Below are positions 11,240 through 22,368 of a DNA stretch of 64,000 bases, piece after piece. Both the position numbers and the translations under genes were made by a program. The notes beneath the pieces were generated by a model that worked only from the letters and a program-made list of their open reading frames with translations, ran no database searches and was not told where the DNA came from. The number at the start of each line of letters is the position of its first letter. The stretch's first letter is position 1. The DNA is from Conchocele bisecta. Taxonomy: Eukaryota > Mollusca > Bivalvia > Lucinida > Thyasiridae. The DNA is taken from NCBI GenBank assembly GCA_029237695.1, contig CM055275.1, positions 92,779,766-92,843,765 on the forward strand, in the 5' to 3' direction.

Positions 11240-12640
11240 ATTGCTGGTTTTCTTGATTACACGTTGCCGGAATAGTAAAACAATATTGCTGGTGTTCACA
11301 CGTTGTCGGGATAGTAAAACAATATTGCTGGTGTTCTTGATTACACGTTGCCGGGATAGTAAAACAATATTGCTGGTGTTCTTGATTACACGTTGCCGGG
11401 ATAGTAAAACAATATTGCTGGTGTTCTTGATTACACGTTGTCGGGATAGTAAAACAATATTGCTGGTGTTCTTGATTACACGTTGTCGGGATAGTAAAAC
11501 AATATTGCTGGTGTTCTTGATTACACGTTGTCGTTGTCGGGATAGTAAAATAATAGTGCTGGTTTTCTTGATTACACGTTGCCGGGATAGTAAAACAATA
11601 TTGCTGGTGTTCTGATTCAGTTGTCGGGATGTTAAAACAATATTGGGTGTTCTTGATTACACGTTTTCGGGATAGTAAAATAATAGTGCTGGTTTTCTTG
11701 ATTACACTTTGGCCGGGATAAGAAAAACAATATTGTGGGTTTTTCTTGGGAATACCCGTTGTCGGGATTGTAAAAAATATTGCTGGTTTTCTTGAATACA
11801 CCGTTGCCGATAGTAAAAAAATTATTCTGGTGTTCTTGAATTACACGTTGTCGGGATAGTACAACAATAATGCTGGTGTTCTTCGAAACACGTTTGCCGG
11901 GATAGTAAAACAATATTGCTGGTAGTTCTTGAATACACGTTTGTCCGGGATAGTAAAATAATATTGCTGGTGTATCTTGATACACGTTGCCGGGATAGTA
12001 AAATAAAAAATATTGCTGGTTGTTCTTGAAATTACACGTTGTCCGGGATAGTCAAAACAATATTGCTGGTGTTTCATGATTACACGTTGCCGGGATAGTA
12101 AAACATATTGCTGGTGTTTCTTGATTACACGTTGACGGGAATAGTAAAATAATATTGCAGGTGTTTCTTGATACACGTTGCCCGGATAGTAAAATAATAT
12201 GCTGGTTGTTCTTGATTACACTTGCCGGGATAGTAAAACATATTGCTGGTGTTCTTGATTACACGTTGACCGGGATAGTAAAACAATAAAGCTAGGTTGT
12301 TCTTGATTACACTTGAACCGGGATAGTAAAAAAATATTGCTGGTGTTCTTGATTCATTACGTGCGGGATAGTCAAAACAATATTGCTGGTGTTTTCTTGA
12401 TTACACGTTGACGTGCCGGGAAAGTAAAAACACTTATTGCTGGTGTTTCTTGATTACACGATTTCGGGATAGTAAAAAAAATATGCTGTTTCTTGATTAC
12501 ACGTTGCCGGGATAGTAAAACAAATATGTCTGGTGTTTTTCTTGATTACACGTTTGAACGGGATAGTAACAACAATTATAGCCTGGAATATTGCCTGGTT
12601 TCATGATTACACGTTGCCGGGACAGTAAAACGCTTGAAAT
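11240..12640. repeat. 45-bp tandem array, about 31 copies
   Basis: Unit AATATTGCTGGTGTTCTTGA then TTACACGTTGCCGGGATAGT and AAAAC, 45 bp. Because 45 is a multiple of 3, several frames stay open on both strands and give periodic 15-residue peptides; these are not genes. 11240-11620 is clean; 11640-12620 carries many one-base insertions and deletions. Confidence 0.95.
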
Positions 12641-13379
12641 ATCCCCAAGTATGCTTAGAAACCAGCAGAAAGTCAGATAAATAAATCTTGCCATGAAAAA
12701 AAACACCCTCTGAATGTCCGTTATTAGAGGAAGGACACGAATATGAGGTGCTGTGTGACTATCGCAACTGGGCGATAATATACGCAAAGTTTGGGTTCGG
12801 TCCAAAATTACCAACAATCGACAGACCTAAATCTTCCTTCCACTCGAACTGGCATTGCCCGTCGTTGAGTCGCCAACGATGTTAAAAGAAATGGTTACAA
12901 TTACATGGGGGCCTGGCAGAAACGATATGAATGGGAAAGTATTGCTAGTTCGATGGAGTGCATCATAGGTTAAATAGTGTGTGTCACATGCTGGTTAGGC
13001 ATCTATGTGGGGAAGTTACAGATGAAGTTTGGTAAGGATCCGACCAATAAATCAGGACCAGAATACCACGTGCCTATCCAAATGAAATAAAATACTGTTT
13101 AAACTAACATATCAGGCGATGTGCAGCATTTTAACGTACACCCAAAGTAGTTGACGCCTACGCCGCCGACAACGACGAATACAACGACGACAAAGACGAC
13201 AAAGACGACAAAGACGACGACGATGACGACGAAGACGACGGCGACGTATACACGGGATTGTGACATCCTCGTCTCATTTTCCACTAATGTGCGAGGGACA
13301 ATAAAAGCAAATTGGTTGTGGAGAATCAGTAAGTCTGGAAAGTAACCAGAAGTATCTGTCTGTAACGCAGGGCGACTTA
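12641..13379. other. Non-coding stretch with GAC-rich simple repeat
   Basis: 13160-13255 is a GACGAC/AAAGAC trinucleotide-type simple repeat. Its open frames (Thr-Lys or Val-Phe runs) are artefacts. The rest shows no gene or repeat that I recognise. Confidence 0.6.
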
Positions 13380-13592
13380 AAGGTACATGCCCACGTACCA
13401 TGCCTCATTTGCATATGAAAATAGCCTGATACCACCGCGCGTCACCATCAGTAAAATAAATATTACTAACTGATTATATCTGTATCGCGGGCACTCATAC
13501 TCTTTAGAAATGGTGGAATAGTTACACAAGTATACACTTATTTAATTTCTTTAAAAGAACATTTTGTGCCTACTGTGTGGGCATGTACCTTT
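13380..13592. mobile_element. Short MITE with AGGTACATGCCC termini
   Basis: Inverted ends AGGTACATGCCCACG and GTGGGCATGTACCT; the interior shares ATACCACCGCGCGTC and GGTGGAATAGTNACACAA with the copy at 9784-10292 in opposite order. A deletion derivative. Confidence 0.75.
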
Positions 13593-13687
13593 AAGACTTG
13601 TAAATCGCCCCTTGTTTACAGACATAGCATTCGGGTTATCTGCCATTGAAATGTGCTGAGCCACCGAAGTTGTTCTATACACATATG

Positions 13688-14255
13688 TAGCTGTGACGGG
13701 AGAAATGGGGCTTATGAGATTTGTGACCAGTGTAGCTCCTGATCAAATACCACACTCCTGGGGGCCGTTTCACTAAGCTTCGTACGACTAAGATTTTCGT
13801 AAGTGCAAACTTATGATAGTCTGTAAATATCATATTAACAATGTTTTCTTGTAAACAATTATTGAATTTACATTTATTGAGCATAGGCTGCATATGCAGC
13901 CTATGCTCAATAAATGTAAATCCATCAATAGAAATTTACAGACGATCCTAAATTTGCACTTACGAATATTTTAGTTATACGAAGGTCAGTGAAACGGGCG
14001 CCAGTAGCCTAATAACGATATGTATTCCTTGTCAGAAGCATGATGGATGTTTCACTGATGGAAAGGTGAACATTGCAGATCCTGATCAGACTGTGCACAA
14101 ACCCGAATGTTCTGTCTGTAACACAAGACGATTTATAAGTCACCCTGCGTTACAGGCATACAGTTCGGGTTATCTCTGCAGACCCACAGGCTGATCTGGA
14201 TCTACACTGGTCGCAAACCCCATAAGCCCACTTTCTCTAGTCGTACCATTCTGTC
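13688..14255. mobile_element. Palindromic MITE split by a second MITE
   Basis: The outer arms GGAGAAATGGGGCTTATG and CCCCATAAGCCCACTTTCTC belong to the CCTGATCAGACTG family. A 243-bp GGGGCCGTTTCAC-family copy (13760-14002) sits inside it between CACACTCCTG and AGTAGCCT. In the uninterrupted copy at 31682 the corresponding words are CACACTCC and ATAGCCT. Confidence 0.75.
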
Positions 14256-14559
14256 TGTGCAGGTAGGTATGTTATCGTAAATTCACTGTCCGATGCAAGA
14301 TGAAAGCTGTCATAATAAGTGGGTGAGACTGGAGAAATGGGACGTATGTTTTTTGCTTACTGGTGTAGTTTTAACAATTACGAGTATCACTATTTTGCTT
14401 GATTGATATTTAAATTTATCAGTAACGAAGAAAAAAAGGGCAAAAAAGCACGGATTTCAGTAATATTTCCTTAACCTTTTTGTGTTATTTTTCGCATCAT
14501 CTGAAATTCGGTAAAACTGACTTTCTCATCTTACATAATCATGTTGGCTGCCCCGCTAT

Positions 14560-14790
14560 CTTAATTATTTGTCGTCTGCTGTTTATTTTCTATTTTCCAT
14601 TTTTATCATCACAAACATGCTGTTACAGCACTTTAGAATGATTTACAACATGCTCCGACAGCACTTCAGAATCATTTCCATTGGAAATGATTCTGAAGTG
14701 CTGTCAAACCATGTTTTTATTGAGAAATAAGGCAAAATGTAAAAGCAACAGCAGACGACTATTGTTGTGTGTAGCGGTCTAAGGGTTAAG
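14560..14790. mobile_element. Fold-back element related to the piggyBac-like MITE
   Basis: TCGTCTGCTG at the left and CAGCAGACGA at the right flank a centre of AATCATTTCCATTGGAAATG. It ends AAGGGTTAA. Arms and flanks match the element at 8885-9010 and resemble that at 62315-62530. Confidence 0.65.
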
Positions 14791-15285
14791 TCAATAATAA
14801 AACGTATGTATATGACTGTAACATGTGTCAGCAATAAGACATGAATTAGATCATGCTAAACGCTTGATAGGCTACTGCGTATAGTGATCAGAACTATTTT
14901 CTCGCAAATGTTATGAGGTCCCTTTTCTGCAGCGATGGCCATATTGTACACAACACAGTAATAGTAATAACAGAACATACACTACGGAGGGTAATGGACG
15001 TCACGAGCACATTCTAATTTAGCCCGTGATGACCAGCATTTTTACGACATATTCCAGCAACTACTGGTAACAATCAAAGTACTGAAAGTACTGAGCTGCG
15101 AGCCCAACTGAAATGGGTGGTAAACAGTGTTTTAGTATATTCTCCTTTAAATATTTCAAATAGAGTAATTGTAGTAAATGGTGTTATGGGACACTGTATA
15201 ACATTCGACATATTTTGTATGTGGAGAGGGGAAGGAGCTGTATAGAAACAGGAAGAATCCAGTAAGGCTTAGCATGAGCTCTGAA
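14791..15285. other. Nothing recognised
   Basis: No coding signal, splice-flanked motif or obvious repeat was seen in this stretch. Confidence 0.4.
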
Positions 15286-15615
15286 ATATTTATATCAATT
15301 CTCGACATCAAGGAAAATACGACAGATTTTCAAATCAATATCGGCGAAATACGGCGATGTGATATGGGTGGTAATTCCATATCCGGGCTCAATTATTGTA
15401 AGTGAAAGTGTACGCTATTACCACTCATTTGAAACATGCCGACGCGACGATTCAAATCAGTGAACCATCTAGACGACACGGTTCAAATGAGTGGTAAAAG
15501 TATATTTGTATCAATGTTCGACATGATTTAAGGAAAGTATGACTGATTTTCGAAATAAATACCGGCGAAATACGGCAATGCAATAAGGGTGGTAATTCCA
15601 TATCCGGATTCACTC
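15286..15615. repeat. Direct repeat pair about 200 bp apart, with inverted centre
   Basis: TCGGCGAAATACGGCGATG...GTGGTAATTCCATATCCGG (15345-15390) recurs as CCGGCGAAATACGGCAATG... (15560-15607). Between them are near-inverted arms TACCACTCATTTGAAAC and GGTTCAAATGAGTGGTA (15418-15498), the same arm sequence as the palindrome at 39630-39700. Confidence 0.7.
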
Positions 15616-16185
15616 TTCAAACACTCTTCAAACACCTTCACTCTTCAAACACCTGTGGTTAAAGTGTTGTTTTATGCAAAATTGTACACGCCCTAGTTGT
15701 GAATGAACAAATCCAGACAGGTGTGATTCGGGTTTACACACCATTAATGCGCGAACAAAATAGCCCGTTTTATTTGTGGAAAATGAACGGCTAAATCGGA
15801 GGTTCTATTGGTTTTTCTTCAATTAATTATATACCAAAGATATACATGTACATTCTAATACATGTGAAATGTAAAATGGCATAAAACAAGTCGTTAACAA
15901 TGACCTAGATACAAGATGTATACATACGCGCCACACAAAAAAATAGCGCCGTGATATCTGACTGTATTTTGAGAACCGCTTACATAAGCAGCGAGAGGTG
16001 CGCAGCTAAAAACAAGTCTAAGGGTGTAACGTCCCAGCAACAGCTAAGGCACAGAGACGGGTCCTCGTTGCTTCATACGACAGACGAATGGCATGGAAAT
16101 ACTACGAAGGAATTTCATGTAAGTATTTTTTTAAATAAGTCCGAAACGGCTTTTATGAGGGCGGCATCATCGGCATATACCAATA
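15616..16185. other. Non-coding, one weak repeat
   Basis: Short tandem CTTCAAACAC occurs at 15616-15655. 16025-16100 resembles 45365-45430 (ACGTCCCAGYAACAG words). No gene is recognised; the 83-residue frame here has no conserved pattern. Confidence 0.45.
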
Positions 16186-16390
16186 TGCGACACGCCAAGT
16201 GATTTTGTACCTTTGGACATCTGCGTAATTTCATGAAATACGTTTACAAAATTAACGATATTTTCCGTAAATGGCGTCAAAAGTTGACCAAAAGTTCAGA
16301 GTACATGCGGAATATAATTGTAAATTTTGTATTTAATGAAATCACGCAGATGTCCGACGGCCTATATACAAAGTCACATGGCGTCTCTCA
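16186..16390. mobile_element. MITE with GGACATCTGCGTAATTTCAT ends
   Basis: Left TTTTGTACCTTTGGACATCT and the right complement AGATGTCCGACGGCC bound a non-coding interior. A second copy is at about 37722-37960. Confidence 0.75.
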
Positions 16391-16426
16391 TATATAAATT
16401 GTATGAGAATCCCCGCTTTACTGCAG

Positions 16427-16733
16427 TATCTGTAGCAGATTTCAACAAATATTGCAAAGTATAATTATCTTGCTACGTACACTTTGAGTGAGAAATTTTC
16501 AATTTAATGATAAATTTATTACTTTTTATTATACTGAATGTATTGCATTAGTATAGCCATTTTGGCTGTGATAATGTAATACATTCAGTATAATAATTCT
16601 GCATACTTTTAATCATCAAATATATGCAGTTCTATATGAAATGATCAATTTCGGGAAAAATAAATGATTACTCCCTCAATGTACACTTTGCTAGAAAAGT
16701 AGGCATAGCGATGTTGGTGAAATCTGCTACAGA
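16427..16733. mobile_element. Fold-back MITE, TTATCACAGCC family, copy 2
   Basis: Same central palindrome and arms as the copy at 10862. Terminal words are TAGCAGATTTCAACA and TGAAATCTGCTACA. Confidence 0.85.
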
Positions 16734-17320
16734 ACAGAAGTTCCCGAGATATGCATGGCAATACAAGCTGTAACGAGCCTGAACAACAGGCGCCCGTGTC
16801 ACTAAACTTCGTACGACTCAAATGTTCGCAAGCGCAAATTTAGGATCGTCTGGAAATTTCAATTAATGGATTTACATGTATTGAGCATAGCCTATGCTCA
16901 ATACATGCAAATCCAATAATTGTTTACAAGAAAACATTGTTAATGTGATATTTACAGACTATCATAATTCTGCACTTACGAACATTTTAGTCGTACGAAG
17001 TTTTGTGAAACGTCCCCCAGAAGAGAAGTTCCCGAGATATTTAGGACAATACAAGCTGTAACGGGCCTGAACAACAGGGGGCCGTTTCACTAAACTTTGT
17101 ACAACTAAACGGTTCGTAAGTGCAAAATTGCGATAGTCTGTAAATTTCACATTAAACAATATTTTCTTGTAAACAGTTATTGGATTTACATTTATTGAGC
17201 ATAGGCTGATATGCAGCCTATGCTCAATACATGTAAATCCATTAATTGAAATTTCCAGACGATCCTAAATGTGCACTTACGAAAATTTTAGTCGTTACGA
17301 CGTTTAGTGAAACGGTCCCC
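16734..17320. repeat. Tandem duplication (about 290 bp x 2) carrying a MITE
   Basis: Host sequence AGTTCCCGAGATAT...CTGTAACGRGCCTGAACAAC followed by a GGGGCCGTTTCAC-family fold-back occurs twice in a row (MITEs at 16790-17018 and 17077-17320). The unit that was duplicated already contained the MITE. Confidence 0.8.
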
Positions 17321-17397
17321 TGGATCCTAGGTCTGAGTCATCCACGGTGATGATTAATCACGTGTTCAAGCATGTGCGGGAATTCCATTCCGTTTCA

Positions 17398-17455
17398 CGG
17401 TTCAAATGGGGCGGGGCTTGACAAGAGAGATTCCACCCATGCGACGAGCAGTGTG
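17398..17455 (+). pseudogene. Possible stray fragment of transporter exon 9
   Basis: TTCAAATGGGGCGGGGCTTG and ATGCGACGAGCAGTGTG resemble the 5' part of the true exon (TTCAAAGGGGCGGGGCTAGA, ACGCGACGAGTGGTGTG at 42580-42630), roughly three quarters identical by eye. It lies about 4 kb upstream of the start codon and 25 kb from the exon. It has no open frame. Chance or another shared repeat cannot be excluded. Confidence 0.5.
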
Positions 17456-17639
17456 AGCTGGACAATGATACAAATGAACCTGTCCACTATTATCTATTTA
17501 TATCGTGCATTTTAGTCGTACGAAGTTTAGTGAAACGGGTCCCAGGTGCTGGCGTTTGACGGTGTTTGCCCACCATACATAAACACAGAAACGATACACG
17601 TAGTGACACTAATTATGATGAGTACGGACGAAGCATCTG

Positions 17640-17890
17640 AGAAATAACTTGATGGTATTTTGTGACCTTAGCCCGGTCGGATATTGGAACTATATGTGGG
17701 TTTATTTTTTTCTGGATTTATCTATTTTTACACGGAACCGTCAATACCGGGTTACATGGGATTGTTGATAACGGATTTATTTTATTTTAGCTCTGTCGGA
17801 TATTGAAACTATATGTGAGTTGTATTTCTGCAGGATTTATGGATTATTAAAAGAAACCATCAACACGGGGTTGATACAAACGGATATGTT
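17640..17890. repeat. Two diverged direct copies of about 120 bp
   Basis: GTCGGATATTGGAACTATAT and GTCGGATATTGAAACTATAT start the two copies. Both continue through a GGATTTAT segment to ACCGTCAATACCGGGTT / ACCATCAACACGGGGTT. Confidence 0.7.
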
Positions 17891-18915
17891 TTCTTGAAAT
17901 GGACAGAAGCAGATATCACACGAATTATTGTGAGTTTTACGATTTCGTCGTGACTTTTTGCTTTACTGGACTACAATGGAATTGGTCAGTGGAATACATA
18001 CTTAGCCTCCTTCTTCCACTGACCAATTCAGTTGTGAGCGGACAACTAGGTCACATGATACATTAAGCTATAATGTCTGCATTTCCGCACATAATTATAT
18101 CCTTTTCGCGAATGAATACAAAATACACCGGATTACAGTTGAGATATATTGAGGAAAGTCATAAGTTTACATTTGTTTTAGCGGTACGTGTTACTATTGT
18201 ACTACATGTACAAGTAGCAGTGAAGGGCAAATACATAAACAATAAACATTAAAATATATTTCGTAAAGTGATACATATTGTCAATATAAAATACACGCAG
18301 ACAACTGCAGTGGAAACTTCTCTCAATCGGACACAGAGAAAAGTTTGTGCTACTTAATTTGGATACGTTTCATTGCCATTTATCTCCGATGATAATGTAT
18401 GTTCACGATCGCAAAACACTCATGCAAGTCCCATGGGTGTCCGGTTTGGAGAGGTTCCTCTGTACATCAAAAAGTATAGCCCCATCATAAGTTATGCAAG
18501 ATTTCATGTCTGTCCAATTTATGCAAATTTATGCATTTCTTTCACAATCCAATTATACACACAGGTTCTTGAAGAATGGTTGATATTTCGGTGTTTTATA
18601 GGTTATTTCGGTACACATGTATCTGGTGGTTTGGGTGCATTGTTACCAACATACAATTTACGTCACCTCCCGTGAGTTACATTTTGACAAAAAAGGGGTC
18701 CGAAAGTTCGGAATAGTGAATGTGTAGATAATTGAGGATTTATGTCGTGTGTAATGAGTGAGCATTAGTAAAATCTATGTAAATCACCCAAAACCAACGA
18801 AATCCACTCAAATCTACCAAACATCCAAACAAATACCCATATGACACCAACATACTGATCTGCTCAAACACCTGTGATTATAAACGTTGCATTAACAACA
18901 TTTTAATTCCAATAC
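17891..18915. other. Non-coding with fold-back remnants
   Basis: 17975-18040 is a palindrome (GGAATTGGTCAGTGGAA / TTCCACTGACCAATTC). 18300-18460 has TCCGGTTTGGAGAGG arms. 18570-18680 is a diverged copy of 41130-41230 (TGGTGGTTTGGGTGCAT). No gene is recognised. Confidence 0.55.
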
Positions 18916-19292
18916 TACAGAGCCCCGCATGGGAATTCTTTTTTTTATTAAATCTTTCCCACGAAATAACAATTCGTTCCCTCAATTTAACAATTCGTTC
19001 CCACGAATTAACAATTCGTTCCAATTCGTTTCCATGAATGAACAATTCGTTCCCACGAATGAACAATTCGTTCCCTCAATTTAACAATTCGTTCCCACGA
19101 AATAACAATTCGTTCACACGGGAACGAATTGTTAATTCATAGGAACGAATTGTTTTATCGTGGGAACGAATTGTCCTTTCGTGGGAACGAATTGTTAATT
19201 CGAGGGAGCGAATTGTTAAATTGAGGAAACGAATTGTTATTTCGTGGGAACGAATTAACAAAACAAATCCATGTCCCCTGCGGGGCTCCGTA
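18916..19292. mobile_element. Fold-back element with internal AACAATTCGTTCC repeats, copy 1
   Basis: 377 bp. Ends are TACAGAGCCCCGCATGGGA and the inverted CCCCTGCGGGGCTCCGTA, flanked by the direct repeat CAATAC (18910-18915, 19293-19298). The left half is tandem AACAATTCGTTCCCACGAA-type units, and the right half is the same units inverted. Relatives are at 42794-43099 and 47615-47765 (partial). Confidence 0.88.
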
Positions 19293-19339
19293 CAATACAA
19301 ATATACAAAGCTTACATCTTTCAAATTTCAAATGTAATA

Positions 19340-19400
19340 AAAGTCGCGGGAATACTGGACGAAGGCCGGAAGGCCTCGTCCAGTATTTCCGCGACTTTTC
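19340..19400. repeat. Short palindrome
   Basis: AAAAGTCGCGGGAATACTGG and its complement flank a GGCCGGAAGGCC centre. One bulged base. Confidence 0.85.
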
Positions 19401-20537
19401 CAAGTTTATACCCAACGTAAATCATTAAATATATTGTTAGAACAAAACAAAACAGACGTACTTTGATTGAATGTTAGTATAGGTTACAAGGTAAGGCCAT
19501 GCCATTATTTTTTTCTGTTAAGCGTCCACCCAGATGGCTAAAAACGTACCTACGTATCCGGTAAAAACAAACAAGGTCTTGATTGTTTTTATGTCTACAA
19601 AGGGTTGAGGAAGTGTTTAGCATACATTTAAAATTCCGCCAGCAAACTTTAGAAAAACAATTGAAGAACATACTCTAATTAAAGTTAGTAAGTGAACATT
19701 CATGAACGAATATAAAACGTGCACACGTCCCCGATCAATTTTCATATTACTTCACCAGTAAATAGTGTCAAATAGATTACACAGTTTGTTCCTAACAGTA
19801 TGACCAAACTTAATATGTTGGGTGGGTGTAGGCGGGTAGACATGACACTGTAAATGTATCTAACTACAGTTAAACCTGTCTACACCGGACACCCTGTGGA
19901 CATCCCAGGGTGTCCGGTTTAGAGAGGTTCCACTGTGAAACTTGCATATAACTACTTCAAGACACACATGGGTGCTTTGCGATCATGAACATACATTATC
20001 CTCGGAGATAAACGACAACGAATCATATCAACATTAAGCACAACTTATTTGTTTCTCTGTCCGGCTTACAGGGGTTCGACTGTATTGTGAAATATAACTT
20101 TGAGGACGTGGCATCAAGACAGTAAATGAACATGTAGGTATGTAAGACTCAGATTGGGGGTCAAGTCCCAGAACGGGGGTCAAGTCCTACAACGGGGGCT
20201 AATCCCAGAACGGGTGTCAATTTCTCCAAGAACGGGGGCCAATTCAATTCACGTTCTGGCTTTGATTTCAAGCTTGAATTACGTCAAAGTTAGTGACGTA
20301 ACGTCATGCTCTGGCCGCATGCGTCCAGGTAAAAAACGACGTCATTTTTGTCATCGAGGTGAAACGTATACATTACCGACCGTGAAGTAGTTAGTAATGA
20401 AGTTAATTACAGGTATGCCTTACTTGTCGTAGCTTGCAAAATACCAATGTGTACAATTTTCCTGCCTTTTCTGGCCATTGTGAGATTGGCCCCCGTTCTG
20501 GGATTGACGTCACGTTTTGGGATTAGCCCTCATTCAG
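19401..20537. other. Non-coding with short repeats
   Basis: 19870-20095 carries the GTGTCCGGTTTAGAGAGGTT fold-back family. 20150-20245 has four imperfect AACGGGGGTCAAGTCC-type units. No gene is recognised. Confidence 0.5.
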
Positions 20538-20898
20538 ATAGCCTATTTCATCAACATTGCAAAGTATACTTTACTAGCAAAGTATTCTTTGAGGGGTAAT
20601 CATTTATTTTTCCTGAAATGCATTATTTCATATAGAACTAACGACTGCATATATTGGTATAATTTGATGATTAAAAGTATGCAGACTTATTATACTGAAT
20701 GTATTACATTATCACAGCCAAATTGGCTGTGATAATGTAATAAATTCAGTATAATAATTCTGCATAGTTTTAATCATCAAATATATGCAATCGTTAGTTC
20801 TATATGAAATAATGCATTTCGGAAAAATCAATGATTGCTCCCTCAAAGTATACTTTGCTAGGAAAGTATACTTTGCAATTTTGACGAAATAGGCTACT
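20538..20898. mobile_element. Fold-back MITE, TTATCACAGCC family, copy 3
   Basis: The best-preserved copy: ends ATAGCCTATTTCATCAAC and GACGAAATAGGCTA, arms GCAAAGTATACTTT, and the central TTATCACAGCCAAATTGGCT palindrome. Confidence 0.88.
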
Positions 20899-21241
20899 GG
20901 AGCTCACCCCCGATCTGGGTCTAACAAATTATGTGCGATTTAATATGTGTGGCGTCTGCTAAGCCTCATGAAAAGCAGGATACGTGGACTTCACAAAGGT
21001 CATCGCTAATAATACCTTCATTATTATCATAAACAAATACAATATAGGGTAGTGGGTAGTTGCGAACGGTAACTCTTGCAATCTACTCCCGTACCGTCAG
21101 TAGTTAGGCGGACGGTACGGGAGTAGATTGCAAGAGTTACCGTTCGCAACTAGGTAGTGGGCTAATATTCTGTACAATTTACATTGTTCGTCTCTGTAAT
21201 CATCTTGTAGTTGTTACAGTACATCATTTTTTTCGGTTTCA

Positions 21242-21307
21242 GAATAGAGTACCAACTTGGTTATCTCCCTTGGTTGATTACGTCACATCAGAACTACAAT
21301 TTTGACC
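21242..21307 (+). other. Probable 5' UTR of the glucose transporter gene
   Basis: Lies between a good splice acceptor (TTTTTTCGGTTTCAG, ending 21241) and the start codon at 21308. It suggests that an upstream non-coding exon exists; none could be identified. Confidence 0.45.
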
Positions 21308-21532
21308 ATGTCTGAGAATAGCCATGCCAACGTCCGTAACCTCGGAAACGACGCAAAGTTTGACAACAAGGCGTTTGTAAGCCAAGAGAAGCCAAGTTTA
21401 TTCCAACAAGACTCGGACATTATTTTAGCGTTCAAGCCCGATCTTACAATCCACACAGAATCAGAGAATGACGTAGCTGGATGTCATAATAATGACGAGT
21501 CCGCGAACACAACAGATAGCAACGGAACAGTG
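21308..21532 (+). CDS. Glucose transporter exon 1 (cytoplasmic N-terminus)
   Basis: ATG at 21308 opens a frame beginning MSENSHANVRNLGN. It is hydrophilic, as expected for the cytosolic tail before TM1. The proposed donor after 21532 is GTG|GTAACT in phase 0, joining to KITGRL of exon 2. An equally in-phase alternative is GAGAGA|GTAACA after 21577, just before the frame stops at 21584. The tail of about 75 residues is longer than that of vertebrate GLUT1. Assignment rests on position, frame and splice fit; the sequence itself is not diagnostic. Confidence 0.6.
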
Positions 21533-21755
21533 GTAACTATTAGTATACAATATTCAGATCTTCGAAATGACGAGAGAGTAACATAGTGGAGTTAATCTAT
21601 TTAATTCACGAAGACTGAACTGTCGTAGTTAACCGTATGCAGTCCGATACTGTAAGCACGAATCATCCTGTTTCTAGTATTGAATTATTGAATTGTATAG
21701 GATTAACTGCGACAACTTAATATTGTCGACAAAACTATCCATGGCAAAGACACCG

Positions 21756-21996
21756 ATAGCCGATTTCATCAAAATTGCATAGTATACTTATGGGAGGAAT
21801 CATATATTTTTCCCGAAATGAATTATGTCATATAGAACGAACGACTGCATATAGTTGATGATTAAAAGTATGCAGACACAATTATTATACTGAATGTATT
21901 ACATTATCACAGCCAAAATGGCTATCGAAAATATTTCCCTCAAAGTGTTTTTGGCATCATAAGTTTATTTTGCAATATTGGTGAAATAGGCTACAA
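21756..21996. mobile_element. Fold-back MITE, TTATCACAGCC family, copy 4 (arm-deleted)
   Basis: In intron 1. Left arm and centre (TTATCACAGCCAAAATGGCT) are present, but most of the right arm is gone before the terminal GTGAAATAGGCTA. Confidence 0.75.
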
Positions 21997-22147
21997 GTAT
22001 CCTGGTTTACCCTATGTCAGCCGACACTAGAGGCACGAATATTCGCTGTACTAGTATCGGGTTGCTTAGTTTATACTAATTTGTTGTTTTCAAATAGATA
22101 ACAGGCCCAAGTGTGTAGTTTCCAATTATTTATTTTTTATTTTCCAG

Positions 22148-22243
22148 AAGATAACAGGACGGCTATGTCTCGCGGTGTTCTCGGCAGCTATGGGGTCGGT
22201 ATCATTCGGTTACAACACCGGCGTAATCAATGCCCCGCAAGAG
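22148..22243 (+). CDS. Glucose transporter exon 2 (TM1)
   Basis: 32 codons, phase 0 at both ends, between TTTTCCAG and GTATATG. It reads [18 protein letters not shown] then [13 protein letters not shown]. The GRL start and [11 protein letters not shown] are hallmark GLUT TM1 residues. Confidence 0.94.
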
Positions 22244-22368
22244 GTATATGAAAAATCTGCAAATACTTTAATTATTATTATTATTATTAACTTGACTGAT
22301 TTTGAGCAGGGTTCCTTACGAAATCAGTAAACACGTTTTTAAAGTTTATATAATTTCTATGTTTCCAG

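Noticed and set aside
11217..12176. Long open frames with periodic 15-residue peptides on both strands
   Set aside because: The 45-bp unit is a multiple of three, so frames stay open without selection. The clean repeat could mimic a repetitive protein, but there is no start context, splice context or conserved domain.
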